NCBI GenBank assembly: GCA_963839725.1
Contig: CAWIWT010000035.1
Span: 248,001-312,000 of the forward strand
Direction: 5' to 3'
DNA length: 64,000 nt
Source: Kumtagia sp963839725
Lineage (GTDB): Bacteria; Pseudomonadota; Alphaproteobacteria; Rhizobiales; Rhizobiaceae
Positions 1-6,601 of the stretch are shown piece after piece (position 1 is the stretch's first letter; each line of letters begins with the position of its first letter). The translations under genes and the position numbers were made by a program. Below the pieces are notes generated by a model, which ran no database searches, was not told the origin of the DNA, and saw only the letters and a list, made by a program, of their open reading frames with translations.

Positions 1-941
1 GTGGGCAGTTCACCAATCTCAAGGAACAGGCGCGCTCGCTGGGTCTTGAAACCCGCTGGCACGAGGTGGCGCAGGCCTATCACGACGTCAATCTGATGTT
101 TGGCGACATCGTCAAGGTGACGCCCTCGTCGAAGGTAGTCGGCGACATGGCGCTGATGATGGTTTCGCAGGATCTGACCGTCGCCGACGTGGAAAATCCG
201 GCCAAGGACATCGCCTTTCCGGATTCCGTCGTCTCCATGCTGCGCGGCGATCTCGGCCAGTCACCCGGCGGATGGCCGCAAGCCCTGCAGAAGAAGGTGC
301 TGAAGGGCGAACTGCCGATCACCGCGCGCCCTGGTTCCTTGCTGAAGGCCGCCGACCTGAAGAAAAGCCGCAAGGACATCGAGGCGAAGCTCGGCCGCAA
401 GCTGTCGGAAACCGAGTTCGCTTCCTGGCTGATGTATCCGAAGGTGTTTACGGACTTCGCCGCCGCGCAGGATATTTACGGCCCGGTCAGCGTTCTGCCG
501 ACGCCGGTCTATTTCTACGGCATGAAGTCCGAGGACGAGGTTTTCGTCGACATCGAGAAAGGCAAGACGCTGGTCATCCGATGCCTGGCGCTCGGCGACG
601 TCGACGACAAGGGCATGGTCACCGTGTTTTTTGAAATCAACGGCCAGCCACGCCGAGTCAAGGTTCCCGACCGGACACATGGCGCCAGCAACGGCAAGCT
701 TCGCCGCAAGGCCGAACCAGGCAATGACACTCATGTCGGCGCACCGATGCCGGGCGTGATTTCGACGCTGGCTGTTACCGCCGGTCAGGCGGTCAAGGCC
801 GGCGACGTACTCTTGTCGATCGAAGCGATGAAGATGGAAACCGCGATGCACGCCGAGCGCGACGGCACGATCGCCGAGGTGCTGGTGCGAACCGGCGACC
901 AGATCGACGCCAAGGATCTGCTGGTGGTGTATGGGGCGTGA
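1..941 (+). CDS. pyc: Pyruvate carboxylase, C-terminal part (5' end outside window)
   Basis: The frame is open from base 3 and ends in TGA at 939-941. Pyruvate carboxylase makes oxaloacetate from pyruvate, bicarbonate and ATP in the cytosol, feeding the TCA cycle. The visible part begins with the end of the carboxyltransferase domain (GQFTNLKEQA, then KVVGDMALMMVSQ) and ends with a biotinyl/lipoyl domain. The biotin motif AMKMET is present, with the acceptor Lys codon at 831-833. The C-terminus has normal length and ends in VVYGA, as in the family. Only the 3' end lies in the window, so the biotin carboxylase half and the start cannot be judged. The next real gene on this strand is about 900 bases away. 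Confidence 0.95.
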   Translation, partial: GQFTNLKEQARSLGLETRWHEVAQAYHDVNLMFGDIVKVTPSSKVVGDMALMMVSQDLTVADVENPAKDIAFPDSVVSMLRGDLGQSPGGWPQALQKKVLKGELPITARPGSLLKAADLKKSRKDIEAKLGRKLSETEFASWLMYPKVFTDFAAAQDIYGPVSVLPTPVYFYGMKSEDEVFVDIEKGKTLVIRCLALGDVDDKGMVTVFFEINGQPRRVKVPDRTHGASNGKLRRKAEPGNDTHVGAPMPGVISTLAVTAGQAVKAGDVLLSIEAMKMETAMHAERDGTIAEVLVRTGDQIDAKDLLVVYGA

Positions 942-984
942 TACCAACGCGCCAAGCTTTGACCGTATTCACACCACGCCTCAA

Positions 985-1260
985 CCTTACAGCGCCGCGC
1001 GTCCTTTTCGGCCGACGCCCGAAGCGATCAACGAGGCGGCCAAATCGCCGGCTCGAACAGGAATTGCGCGCGTGCTGCATTGCTGTTGTGTCGGGCAGGG
1101 GTGAGGGCGACGACGGGTCATGGTCCCCGGAACCGAGCTTTCTCGGAATCGGCATTTCGCGCGAAGCCGCCGAGCTTCTGGGCCGGAGATACAAGCAATA
1201 TGCAATCGTATGGGGCGAGCATCGGCGCGTTCCGGAACTCGTCATCCTCTTCGACGAACC
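985..1260 (+). pseudogene. Remnant of a DUF3293 family gene
   Basis: A reading frame at 1045-1255 encodes NRRLEQELRA, then GRGEGDDGSWSPEPSFLGIGIS and LGRRYKQYAIVWGE, which matches the C-terminal half of DUF3293 proteins (small, function unknown). The expected preceding stretch (PTPEAINEAA) lies in a different frame at about 1012-1041, so one extra A in the AAA at 1042-1044 breaks the gene. The family's N-terminal part does not fit in the 40-70 bases left after the pyc stop, so the 5' end is also missing. Downstream the frame runs into unrelated sequence. I read it as a decayed gene; identity rests on recalled family motifs. Confidence 0.55.
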
Positions 1261-1424
1261 AGCGTCTGAAAGCAGGCGGCGCGCTCAGGCTGATGGCGGG
1301 GCGCCATCAGCCCCGGCCCGGCCCGGACGCCCGGCCTGCAAAGCCTCACCTCGAAGTAAGCGGAGCGGGGGCAGTTCGAGACCCACATAGCAGTAGGCAC
1401 CGATGGGCAGGACTGCCAACCCCG

Positions 1425-1700
1425 GGAAAATCGGCCGGGCCGCGACTGGCGCTCGGTCTGCGAGGCGAACACGTTCGAGCCAATTTGCGCGACCGTCGAG
1501 GCTGATATCGCGGTGGCGCCATTGCTTGCGTCCACCGTTCCGGCGGGCCTGCAAATCCTCGGCGAGCGCAGCGGCCTGCCCGAGATGCCGGCTTTTTCAT
1601 CAATCTCTATGAGCCGCGCACGGGCTTCTCGGAGATTGCCGCCGAACTGGCAGGCCACATCAAGGACCAGCTTGGCGGCCGCGTTCAGCGTGCGGCGTAG
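1425..1700 (+). pseudogene. Remnant of a LysR-type regulator (effector-domain C-terminus)
   Basis: In the frame starting at 1441 the sequence reads RDWRSVCEANTFEPICATVEAD, then IAVAPLLASTVPAGLQILGE and GLPEMPAF, typical of the last third of LysR effector-binding domains. After a T-run at 1593-1597 the match continues one frame back as FFINLYEPRTGFSEIAAELA and ends at a TAG at 1698-1700. One missing T explains the shift. No HTH-encoding part was found upstream, so the gene is both truncated and frameshifted. Nothing in the neighbourhood shows what it regulated. Confidence 0.6.
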
Positions 1701-1853
1701 CTTGCGATCCCGGTTGCGATTGCGATTTGGTGACGGTCGGCATTTTCGTTGCGATTGAGCCGAACAGCCGCTATATAGGTCGCGATTTCCCAAATTGGTG
1801 GTTCTATCCACCGCCCGCGCTAGGGACGCGGGCGAACGAAAGGATTTATTCTG

Positions 1854-2540
1854 ATGGCTAATACCCTGCTGATGCCCAAGGCGACCGCGGTCTGGCTGGT
1901 CGATAACACAGCGCTTTCCTTCGAGCAGATCGCTCAATTCTGCACGCTTCATCCGCTTGAGGTTAAGGCGATCGCCGACGGTGAAGCGGCACAGGGCATC
2001 AAGGGGATGGACCCGATAATGACCGGCCAGCTTTCGCGCGATGAGATCGCCCGCGGTGAAAAGGACGCCAACTACCGCCTGCGCCTGTCCGACCCGAAAG
2101 TGCGCGTGCCGGAATCGAAGCGCCGCACGCCGCGCTACACGCCGCTGTCGAAGCGCCAGGATCGCCCGAACGCCATTCTCTGGCTGGTGCGCAATCATCC
2201 GGAGCTGAAGGACGCGCAGATTTCGCGTCTCGTCGGCACCACCAAGTCGACCATCGAGCAGATCCGCGACCGCAAGCACTGGAACGCCGCCAATCTTCAG
2301 CCGATGGACCCGGTAACGCTCGGCCTGTGCTCGCAGATCGACCTCGACATCGAGGTGCAGCGTGCCTCCGCCGGCAAGCCGGCGCCGGCCCCTTCTGGCG
2401 ACACGCTGTTACCTGCCTCGATGACCGAGCGCTTGACGCCGGCAATGGACAAGCCGAAGGACGAAGACGCCGAGCTCGACGCCGACAAGGTGTTCGCCAA
2501 GCTGTCGGCGCTAAAGAAGTCTGACAAAGACGAAGAATAA
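1854..2540 (+). CDS. trcR: DUF1013 / TrcR-type cell-cycle transcriptional regulator
   Basis: A 228-residue protein starting MANTLLMPKATAVWLVDNT, the signature opening of the alphaproteobacterial DUF1013 family, annotated in databases as cell cycle transcriptional regulator TrcR. The middle (about residues 100-150: RPNAILWLVRNHPELKDAQI, then LVGTTKSTIEQIRDR) looks like a helix-turn-helix. The C-terminal 60 residues are acidic and lysine-rich. The gene stands alone, with remnants upstream and a MITE-like repeat 10 bases downstream. Family identity is firm; the regulatory role is taken from the family name. Confidence 0.85.
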   Translation: MANTLLMPKATAVWLVDNTALSFEQIAQFCTLHPLEVKAIADGEAAQGIKGMDPIMTGQLSRDEIARGEKDANYRLRLSDPKVRVPESKRRTPRYTPLSKRQDRPNAILWLVRNHPELKDAQISRLVGTTKSTIEQIRDRKHWNAANLQPMDPVTLGLCSQIDLDIEVQRASAGKPAPAPSGDTLLPASMTERLTPAMDKPKDEDAELDADKVFAKLSALKKSDKDEE

Positions 2541-2550
2541 GAACGGGACC

Positions 2551-2822
2551 TAGAGCATGTCGCGCCCAATGTGATTCATTCTGTTTCTCGTTTGGCGAGG
2601 CGATTCACGCGGAGGGGCGCGAAGTTCGATGCGGTTCCATCGGACGAGCGGCCCGACAAAGTGAGCGCCCGCCAAACGGAAACCCGAAGGGCCGGGCTGG
2701 TTTGGGCCAAATCCTTCGGCCTTCGTCTTGTCCGCACCGACAGTGCGGCCTGCGCCAAAGTCCTCGACCTTGGCCCCAACCATCACCGGCAGAATGGATC
2801 ACATCGGGCGCGACATGCTCTA
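2551..2822. repeat. MITE-like element, copy 1, with 33-bp terminal inverted repeats
   Basis: The left end 2551-2583 and the right end 2790-2822 are inverted copies of each other with two mismatches in 33 bases; both begin TAGAGCATGTCGCGCCC. Total length is 272 bases. The interior (about 2675-2745) is homologous, in inverted orientation, to the interior of the element at 21798-22068. No transposase is encoded. It fills the space between trcR and the converging WYL regulator, ending 7 bases from the latter's stop. It resembles the intergenic mosaic elements known in rhizobia. Confidence 0.8.
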
Positions 2823-2829
2823 GCCGCGC

Positions 2830-3549
2830 TCAGGATTCGCGAGCGCGGCTGGTCGAGCCAATATCGTCGCCGCTGCGCTCGACGGTGCGGTAGAAGTCGG
2901 CGAGCAGCTTGCCCTTCTCGGCCTTGAACTTGCGTTCGGCAGGGGTGACACTGGAGATCCGGTCGATCCGGAACGCGCGGAAATCGGCGCGCATCTCGCA
3001 CCAGGCTACCAGCGTCCATACCTTTCCCCAGAACCAAAGGCCGAGCGGGCGCACATCGCGCATCGTTCCGCGGCCGCTCTCGTCGCGATAATCGAGCCTA
3101 AGCACGTCGCGGCTTTCGACCGCCCGTTCGATCATGTCGATGGCGACGCGGTCGGCATCGCTCACCACCCACATCGGCGTGTGAATCTCGGTACGGGCGA
3201 TGCGGTCCTTCTCGCTGTCGGGCAGCACGGCGCCGATCTTCACCAGCGCCTCTTCCGCAGCCCTCGCCATGGTAGCGCCGCCAAATGCGCGAACCATGCG
3301 CGCGCCGGCCACCAGCGCCACGATCTCGTCACGCGTGAACATCAGCGGCGGAAGGTCGAAACCCTCCCTCATGATGTAGCCGACGCCCGCTTCCCCGTCG
3401 ATCGGCACGCCCGTCGACTGCAAATCGGCAATATCTCGATAAATTGTGCGCTCTGAGACCTCCAACCACTGTCCAAGCTTCTGCGCGGTGACCAGCCGGC
3501 CGCCACGGAAGTGCTGAACGATCTGAAAAAGTCTGTCGGCGCGTCGCAT
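2830..3549 (-). CDS. YafY-type transcriptional regulator (HTH_11 + WYL domain)
   Basis: 239 residues from the ATG at 3549; longer upstream readings run into the neighbouring gene. Residues 1-60 form a winged HTH (RADRLFQIVQHFRGGRLVTA, then LEVSERTIYRDIADLQ), and about 130-205 form a WYL ligand-sensing domain (VLRLDYRDESGRGTMRDVRP, VWTLVAWCE, FRAFRIDRI). Such proteins are cytosolic DNA-binding regulators whose WYL domain senses a ligand. It is the last gene of a minus-strand set VOC / MGMT-like / WYL, four bases after the middle gene. It is a reasonable candidate to bind the palindromes at 4379-4404 and 4700-4719, but this is inference. Confidence 0.85.
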   Translation of the reverse strand: MRRADRLFQIVQHFRGGRLVTAQKLGQWLEVSERTIYRDIADLQSTGVPIDGEAGVGYIMREGFDLPPLMFTRDEIVALVAGARMVRAFGGATMARAAEEALVKIGAVLPDSEKDRIARTEIHTPMWVVSDADRVAIDMIERAVESRDVLRLDYRDESGRGTMRDVRPLGLWFWGKVWTLVAWCEMRADFRAFRIDRISSVTPAERKFKAEKGKLLADFYRTVERSGDDIGSTSRARES

Positions 3550-3553
3550 CCAT

Positions 3554-3958
3554 TCAGTCTCCAAGACCTTCACCGCGGCGCTTTTCGGCAACGAAGCCGG
3601 GGCCGCAGGCCAATCGGTTTGTCGTGGGTGTCTTTGCGTTGACGACGCGCCGGAACGGCGTGATGTCGGCCAGCGCCACGCCGCGTTCCAGCTGCTCATG
3701 CGCCGCATCGGCGACGGTTCGCAGGTGATAACCTATCGTGACGAGACAGGTGACTTCCGCGCCGCGTTCGATCGCCAGCGCCGTACGCAGCGCCCGCACA
3801 TCCATCTCCACGCCCTTCGGGATGGAGCGGATGAAGTCGTCGACCCGCCGCGCGGTTGGCACCAACATCCGTTGACCCTCGATCACGTCCGAGAACGTCC
3901 TAGGCGATGGCTTGCAGCTCGCCTCACCGTCATCGAGCCTGTCCGTCCAGTTCTTCAT
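3554..3958 (-). CDS. Small conserved protein resembling the MGMT/alkyltransferase-like fold
   Basis: 134 residues from the ATG at 3958, which overlaps the TGA of the upstream VOC gene (TGATG), so the two are translationally coupled. Sequence marks are FSDVIEGQRMLVPTARRVDD, ALAIERGAEVTCLVTIGYHL, ITPFRRVVNAKTPTTNRLAC. The pattern 'thymine/cytosine-free VTC..T...LR...AA, then TPF.RVV' recalls methylguanine methyltransferase-like proteins of actinobacteria and alphaproteobacteria, but no PCHR active site is present, so a methyltransferase activity is not supported. Function unknown; it is probably regulated together with its operon neighbours. Confidence 0.6.
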   Translation of the reverse strand: MKNWTDRLDDGEASCKPSPRTFSDVIEGQRMLVPTARRVDDFIRSIPKGVEMDVRALRTALAIERGAEVTCLVTIGYHLRTVADAAHEQLERGVALADITPFRRVVNAKTPTTNRLACGPGFVAEKRRGEGLGD

Positions 3959-4341
3959 CAGGCGGCCTTCGCGGGAACGAACAGGCCAAAGCTGTTGCCG
4001 TCCGGATCGAGACAATAGGCGAAACGGCCGGTCGGGATTTCGATTGCCGGTGACACGACCTGGCCACCGTTTTCAGTGACACGCTTCATGCCGTCTTCGA
4101 GCGGAGCGGCGACGGTCAGATGGATCGTCGGACCGGTTCCCGGCGTCGCCGGCTTGCCCGGATAGATGTGGCCGGCCGCCATCCGCTCCGAAGCCGCAAA
4201 CATCGCAATCGGGTTTGGGCCGGATGCTTCTATTGACAAACCACTTTGCAGCACCGCCCCATAAAACCGTTGGGCGGTGTCCATATCCGTCACCGGAATC
4301 TCGAACCAGGCAGACGCTCTTGACGGTGTAAAACTTGTCAT
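3958..4341 (-). CDS. VOC (glyoxalase/bleomycin-resistance fold) family protein
   Basis: 127 residues. The start at 4341 is chosen because GAGG lies about 10 bases upstream; in-frame upstream starts lack a ribosome site. The protein reads ASAWFEIPVTDMDTAQRFYG near the N-terminus and RFAYCLDPDGNSFGLFVP at the C-terminus, the two halves of one VOC module; substrate cannot be deduced. First gene of the VOC / MGMT-like / WYL unit. A palindrome at 4379-4404 lies about 40 bases upstream of the start, where a regulator could act on its promoter. Confidence 0.85.
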   Translation of the reverse strand: MTSFTPSRASAWFEIPVTDMDTAQRFYGAVLQSGLSIEASGPNPIAMFAASERMAAGHIYPGKPATPGTGPTIHLTVAAPLEDGMKRVTENGGQVVSPAIEIPTGRFAYCLDPDGNSFGLFVPAKAA

Positions 4342-4378
4342 CTCACTATCCTCAATCCGCATCCTACACTGACACGGC

Positions 4379-4404
4379 GCTCCTGACAGCATTCTGTCAG
4401 GAGC
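4379..4404. promoter_or_regulatory. Palindromic operator candidate, site 1 (VOC gene)
   Basis: Perfect 11-bp arms around four bases: GCTCCTGACAG, CATT, CTGTCAGGAGC. The core CCTGACA-N6-TGTCAGG (4382-4401) recurs at 4700-4719. It lies 38-63 bases upstream of the VOC gene start, a normal operator position. The sequence shows the palindrome; its function and binding protein are inferred. Confidence 0.6.
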
Positions 4405-4491
4405 ATTGCCGCGCTCCAAAAACGGCCACGGCGAAGCCAGGGCATCCGCCGCAGCCAACCCTTTGTTCTACAAGAGTTTCCGCATTCGCCA

Positions 4492-4656
4492 TTACAACAG
4501 GGAAGACGAACGCCCGAAGCGATCTGGCCAGCCGATATCCTTGCGAATGTCAGCGGGCAGGCTGTCGAGGAAGCGTTCGGCGCGCATCTCGTTGCGCATG
4601 GTTTGCACCTTGCCTGCATAGCGGCGGAGGGAGCGGACAATGTTCAGCGGGTTCAT
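4492..4656 (-). CDS. Small DUF1127-like basic protein (54 aa)
   Basis: 54 residues from the ATG at 4656, with GAGGAG eight bases upstream and TAA at 4494-4492. The protein is arginine-rich (MNPLNIVRSLRRYAGKVQ) and ends ERFLDSLPADIRKDIGWPDR, close to the C-terminal 'LP...L.DIG..R' motif of DUF1127 proteins. Some members of that family affect RNA turnover or phosphate and carbon metabolism in Agrobacterium and Rhodobacter; the role here is unknown. It sits alone between the VOC operon and the MerR gene, with a palindrome 44-63 bases upstream identical in layout to that before the VOC gene. Confidence 0.7.
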   Translation of the reverse strand: MNPLNIVRSLRRYAGKVQTMRNEMRAERFLDSLPADIRKDIGWPDRFGRSSSLL

Positions 4657-4699
4657 AGCGGCATCTCCTCTTCTTAGGATGCCACTATCTCACACCCCT

Positions 4700-4719
4700 C
4701 CTGACAACCTTCTGTCAGG
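4700..4719. promoter_or_regulatory. Palindromic operator candidate, site 2 (DUF1127-like gene)
   Basis: CCTGACA, ACCTTC, TGTCAGG: a perfect 7-bp inverted repeat with a six-base spacer, the same arms and spacing as at 4382-4401. It lies 44-63 bases upstream of the DUF1127-like start. Two copies at equivalent promoter positions argue for one regulator; the adjacent WYL protein is the nearest candidate, and the MerR-type regulator downstream is less likely because its sites are normally asymmetrically spaced. Confidence 0.6.
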
Positions 4720-4808
4720 TACTGTCGGCTGTTGCGAAGCAAAGCTGCGATGCCCATCTGTGATCCGAACCGCTAATCCGAGCGACGAAAGCAAGGAGGT
4801 AGGCAGTC

Positions 4809-5201
4809 ATGAATATTGGAACCGCCGCCGAGAAATCCGGCCTGCCGCCCAAAACCATCCGCTACTACGAGGATATCGGCCTGCTTGCCCCGGACCGCGC
4901 CGAAAATGGCTATCGCGACTACTCGACAGCCGACATTCACCGGCTGAGGTTCCTGCAGCGTTCGCGCAGCCTGGGCTTCTCGGTAGAGGAGTGCCGCCAG
5001 CTGCTCTCACTTTATGGCGACAGCGCACGTGAAAGCGCCGAAGTCAAAGCCATCGCCGAGACCAAGCTTGCTGAAATCGATCGCAAGATTGGCGAGCTCG
5101 CGGAACTTCGCGCCACCCTCAGCCATTTGGTCCACGCCTGCCATGGCGACAAGCGTCCCGATTGCCCCATTCTCGACGGATTGGCCGGCCAAATGCATTG
5201 A
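4809..5201 (+). CDS. hmrR: MerR-family Cu(I)-responsive regulator (CueR/HmrR type)
   Basis: 130 residues with AAGGAGG about 10 bases before the ATG. Residues 1-70 are a MerR winged HTH (MNIGTAAEKSGLPPKTIRYY). A dimerisation helix follows, and then the metal loop CHGDKRPDCPIL with Cys111 and Cys119, the spacing used by CueR to bind Cu(I). Such regulators twist the promoter of copper efflux genes when copper is bound. The gene lies 101 bases upstream of a DUF305 protein on the same strand, a family often found with copper resistance. No copper ATPase or CopZ is in the window, so its main target may be elsewhere. Confidence 0.88.
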   Translation: MNIGTAAEKSGLPPKTIRYYEDIGLLAPDRAENGYRDYSTADIHRLRFLQRSRSLGFSVEECRQLLSLYGDSARESAEVKAIAETKLAEIDRKIGELAELRATLSHLVHACHGDKRPDCPILDGLAGQMH

Positions 5202-5302
5202 TGTCTTGGTGTTGGGCTTTCTCGACCCCAACCGGTGGAGACGGAGAAGCGCTGTTCGTGTGGACCCGCCGCTGCAAAATCTGATTTGAAAGGAAATGAA
5301 GC

Positions 5303-5683
5303 ATGATGCGACCAACCATCCGCATGGGCGTCCTTGCCCTGTCCGTGGCGCTTGGCGGCTCTGCATTGGCGCAGGAAAGCCCCAGTGGCCACACCATGCC
5401 CGCCGACGAACAACCGGCCAATCTAGCGGAAACCGGCTACAAACGCGCCATGGACGTCATGCACGAGTCCATGTCGAAGATAAAATACTCCGGCAATGCG
5501 GATGTGGATTTCGTGCGCGGCATGATCCCGCATCACCAGGCGGCGGTCGACATGGCAAAGATTGTACTCGTCCACGGCAAGGATCCCGAAATACTCAAGC
5601 TTGCCGAGGACGTCATATCCGCGCAGGAAAAGGAGATCGACCAGATGGAGGCGTGGCTTAAGGCGCAGGAGGCAACGAAGTAG
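5303..5683 (+). CDS. Exported DUF305 protein (CopM-like, probable copper binding)
   Basis: 126 residues with AGGAA upstream of a tandem ATG ATG. An N-terminal signal peptide (about residues 1-23, ending ALAQ) predicts export to the periplasm. The DUF305 mark FVRGMIPHHQAAVDMAKIVL is present; the HH and nearby Met residues are candidate metal ligands, as in copper-binding CopM. It directly follows the Cu(I)-type MerR regulator, which supports a role in copper handling. A DUF305 domain alone does not prove copper specificity. Confidence 0.82.
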   Translation: MMRPTIRMGVLALSVALGGSALAQESPSGHTMPADEQPANLAETGYKRAMDVMHESMSKIKYSGNADVDFVRGMIPHHQAAVDMAKIVLVHGKDPEILKLAEDVISAQEKEIDQMEAWLKAQEATK

Positions 5684-5745
5684 GCTTGGTCAACTTACTG
5701 GGCGGACGGGAAAGAAACCGTCCGCCTCGGGTCAACCTAGGACCG

Positions 5746-6225
5746 TCAGCCACGCCGAGCCGCCTCAATTGCGGCGACGTCGATTTTCTTCATATCCATC
5801 ATCACATCAAACGCGCGTTTTGCTTCATTGCCGCCGGCAGCCAGCGCCTCGGTCAACACGCGCGGCGTGATTTGCCAAGAGACGCCCCACTTGTCCTTGC
5901 ACCAACCGCACGCACTTTCCTGGCCGCCATTCCCGACGATTGCGTTCCAGTAACGGTCGGTCTCTTGCTGATCGTCAGTGGCGATCTGGAACGAGAAGGC
6001 TTCATTATGTTTGAACGCGGGCCCACCATTGAGGCCGAGACAAGGGACACCGGCGACTGTGAAGTTGACCGTCAGTACGTCGCCAGCCTTGCCGGACGGG
6101 TAGTCGCTCGGAGCGCGGAGGACGGCACTCACCGAACTGTCAGGAAAAGTCTCGGCGTAGAAGCGGGCTGCGGCCTCGGCGTCCTTGTCGTACCATAAGC
6201 AGATCGTGTTCTTGGCAATTGCCAT
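5746..6225 (-). CDS. PhnB-like VOC superfamily protein
   Basis: 159 residues with AAGGGA about 8 bases before the ATG. It reads MAIAKNTICLWYDKDAEAAA and later FNVAGVPCLGLNGGP-like and CGWCKDKWGVSWQITPR segments, typical of the PhnB / 3-demethylubiquinone methyltransferase-like branch of the glyoxalase fold (PF06983). The branch usually has no proven enzymatic role. It faces the DUF305 gene tail to tail with 62 bases between and has no clear operon partner. Confidence 0.85.
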   Translation of the reverse strand: MAIAKNTICLWYDKDAEAAARFYAETFPDSSVSAVLRAPSDYPSGKAGDVLTVNFTVAGVPCLGLNGGPAFKHNEAFSFQIATDDQQETDRYWNAIVGNGGQESACGWCKDKWGVSWQITPRVLTEALAAGGNEAKRAFDVMMDMKKIDVAAIEAARRG

Positions 6226-6601
6226 TGCTTGTCCCTTTCGCTTTTGAGGCTAATTCCGGCCCGGTTTCCCACGCACTCAGGGGCGGTTCACAGTCAACGT
6301 CAACGGTGCACTACAACATAGGGTGCACTACAACATAGAATGCACTCGTGCCATCTGACGTTCCGCCCAGCCGCGCCTGAAAGGTCACAGCGATATCACG
6401 GCTGCCGCTTTTAAGACCAGATACGCGGAGTGAGAGAAGACGCTTGTGCCTCCGATTTTCGCCAATCACCAACGCTGCACAAAGAGTGCCGCCATCGCGG
6501 CCAGCGCTCTTCTCCCCGTTTACGAGGAGAAAGATGCCAGCAGGCAGGCGAGGGGCAGCGCAAACGGTCAATTTTAATGACTGCTAGTACACCAGCATCC
6601 C
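6226..6601. other. Intergenic stretch with a short tandem repeat and a hairpin
   Basis: No gene is supported. At 6305-6338 a 17-base unit (GGTGCACTACAACATAG) occurs twice in tandem, followed by a partial third copy. At about 6508-6560 a CTTCTCC / GGAGAA hairpin with a trailing GCAGG-rich segment resembles small repeats scattered through rhizobial genomes. The promoter of the PhnB-like gene should lie at the low-coordinate end. Confidence 0.5.

Noticed and set aside
1242..2279. 345-codon minus-strand ORF across the decay zone and trcR
   Set aside because: No family similarity. It runs antisense to trcR, whose protein is clear, and is a codon-phase shadow of GC-rich sequence.
4812..5201. The MerR-type regulator as the protein for the CCTGACA palindromes
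   Set aside because: Its Cys pattern points to Cu(I) and MerR-type sites are 19-20-bp spaced promoter elements; the adjacent WYL regulator is the better candidate.
6305..6345. Possible CRISPR-like repeat at the tandem GGTGCACTACAACATAG unit
   Set aside because: Two and a half directly adjacent copies without spacers; a plain short tandem repeat.
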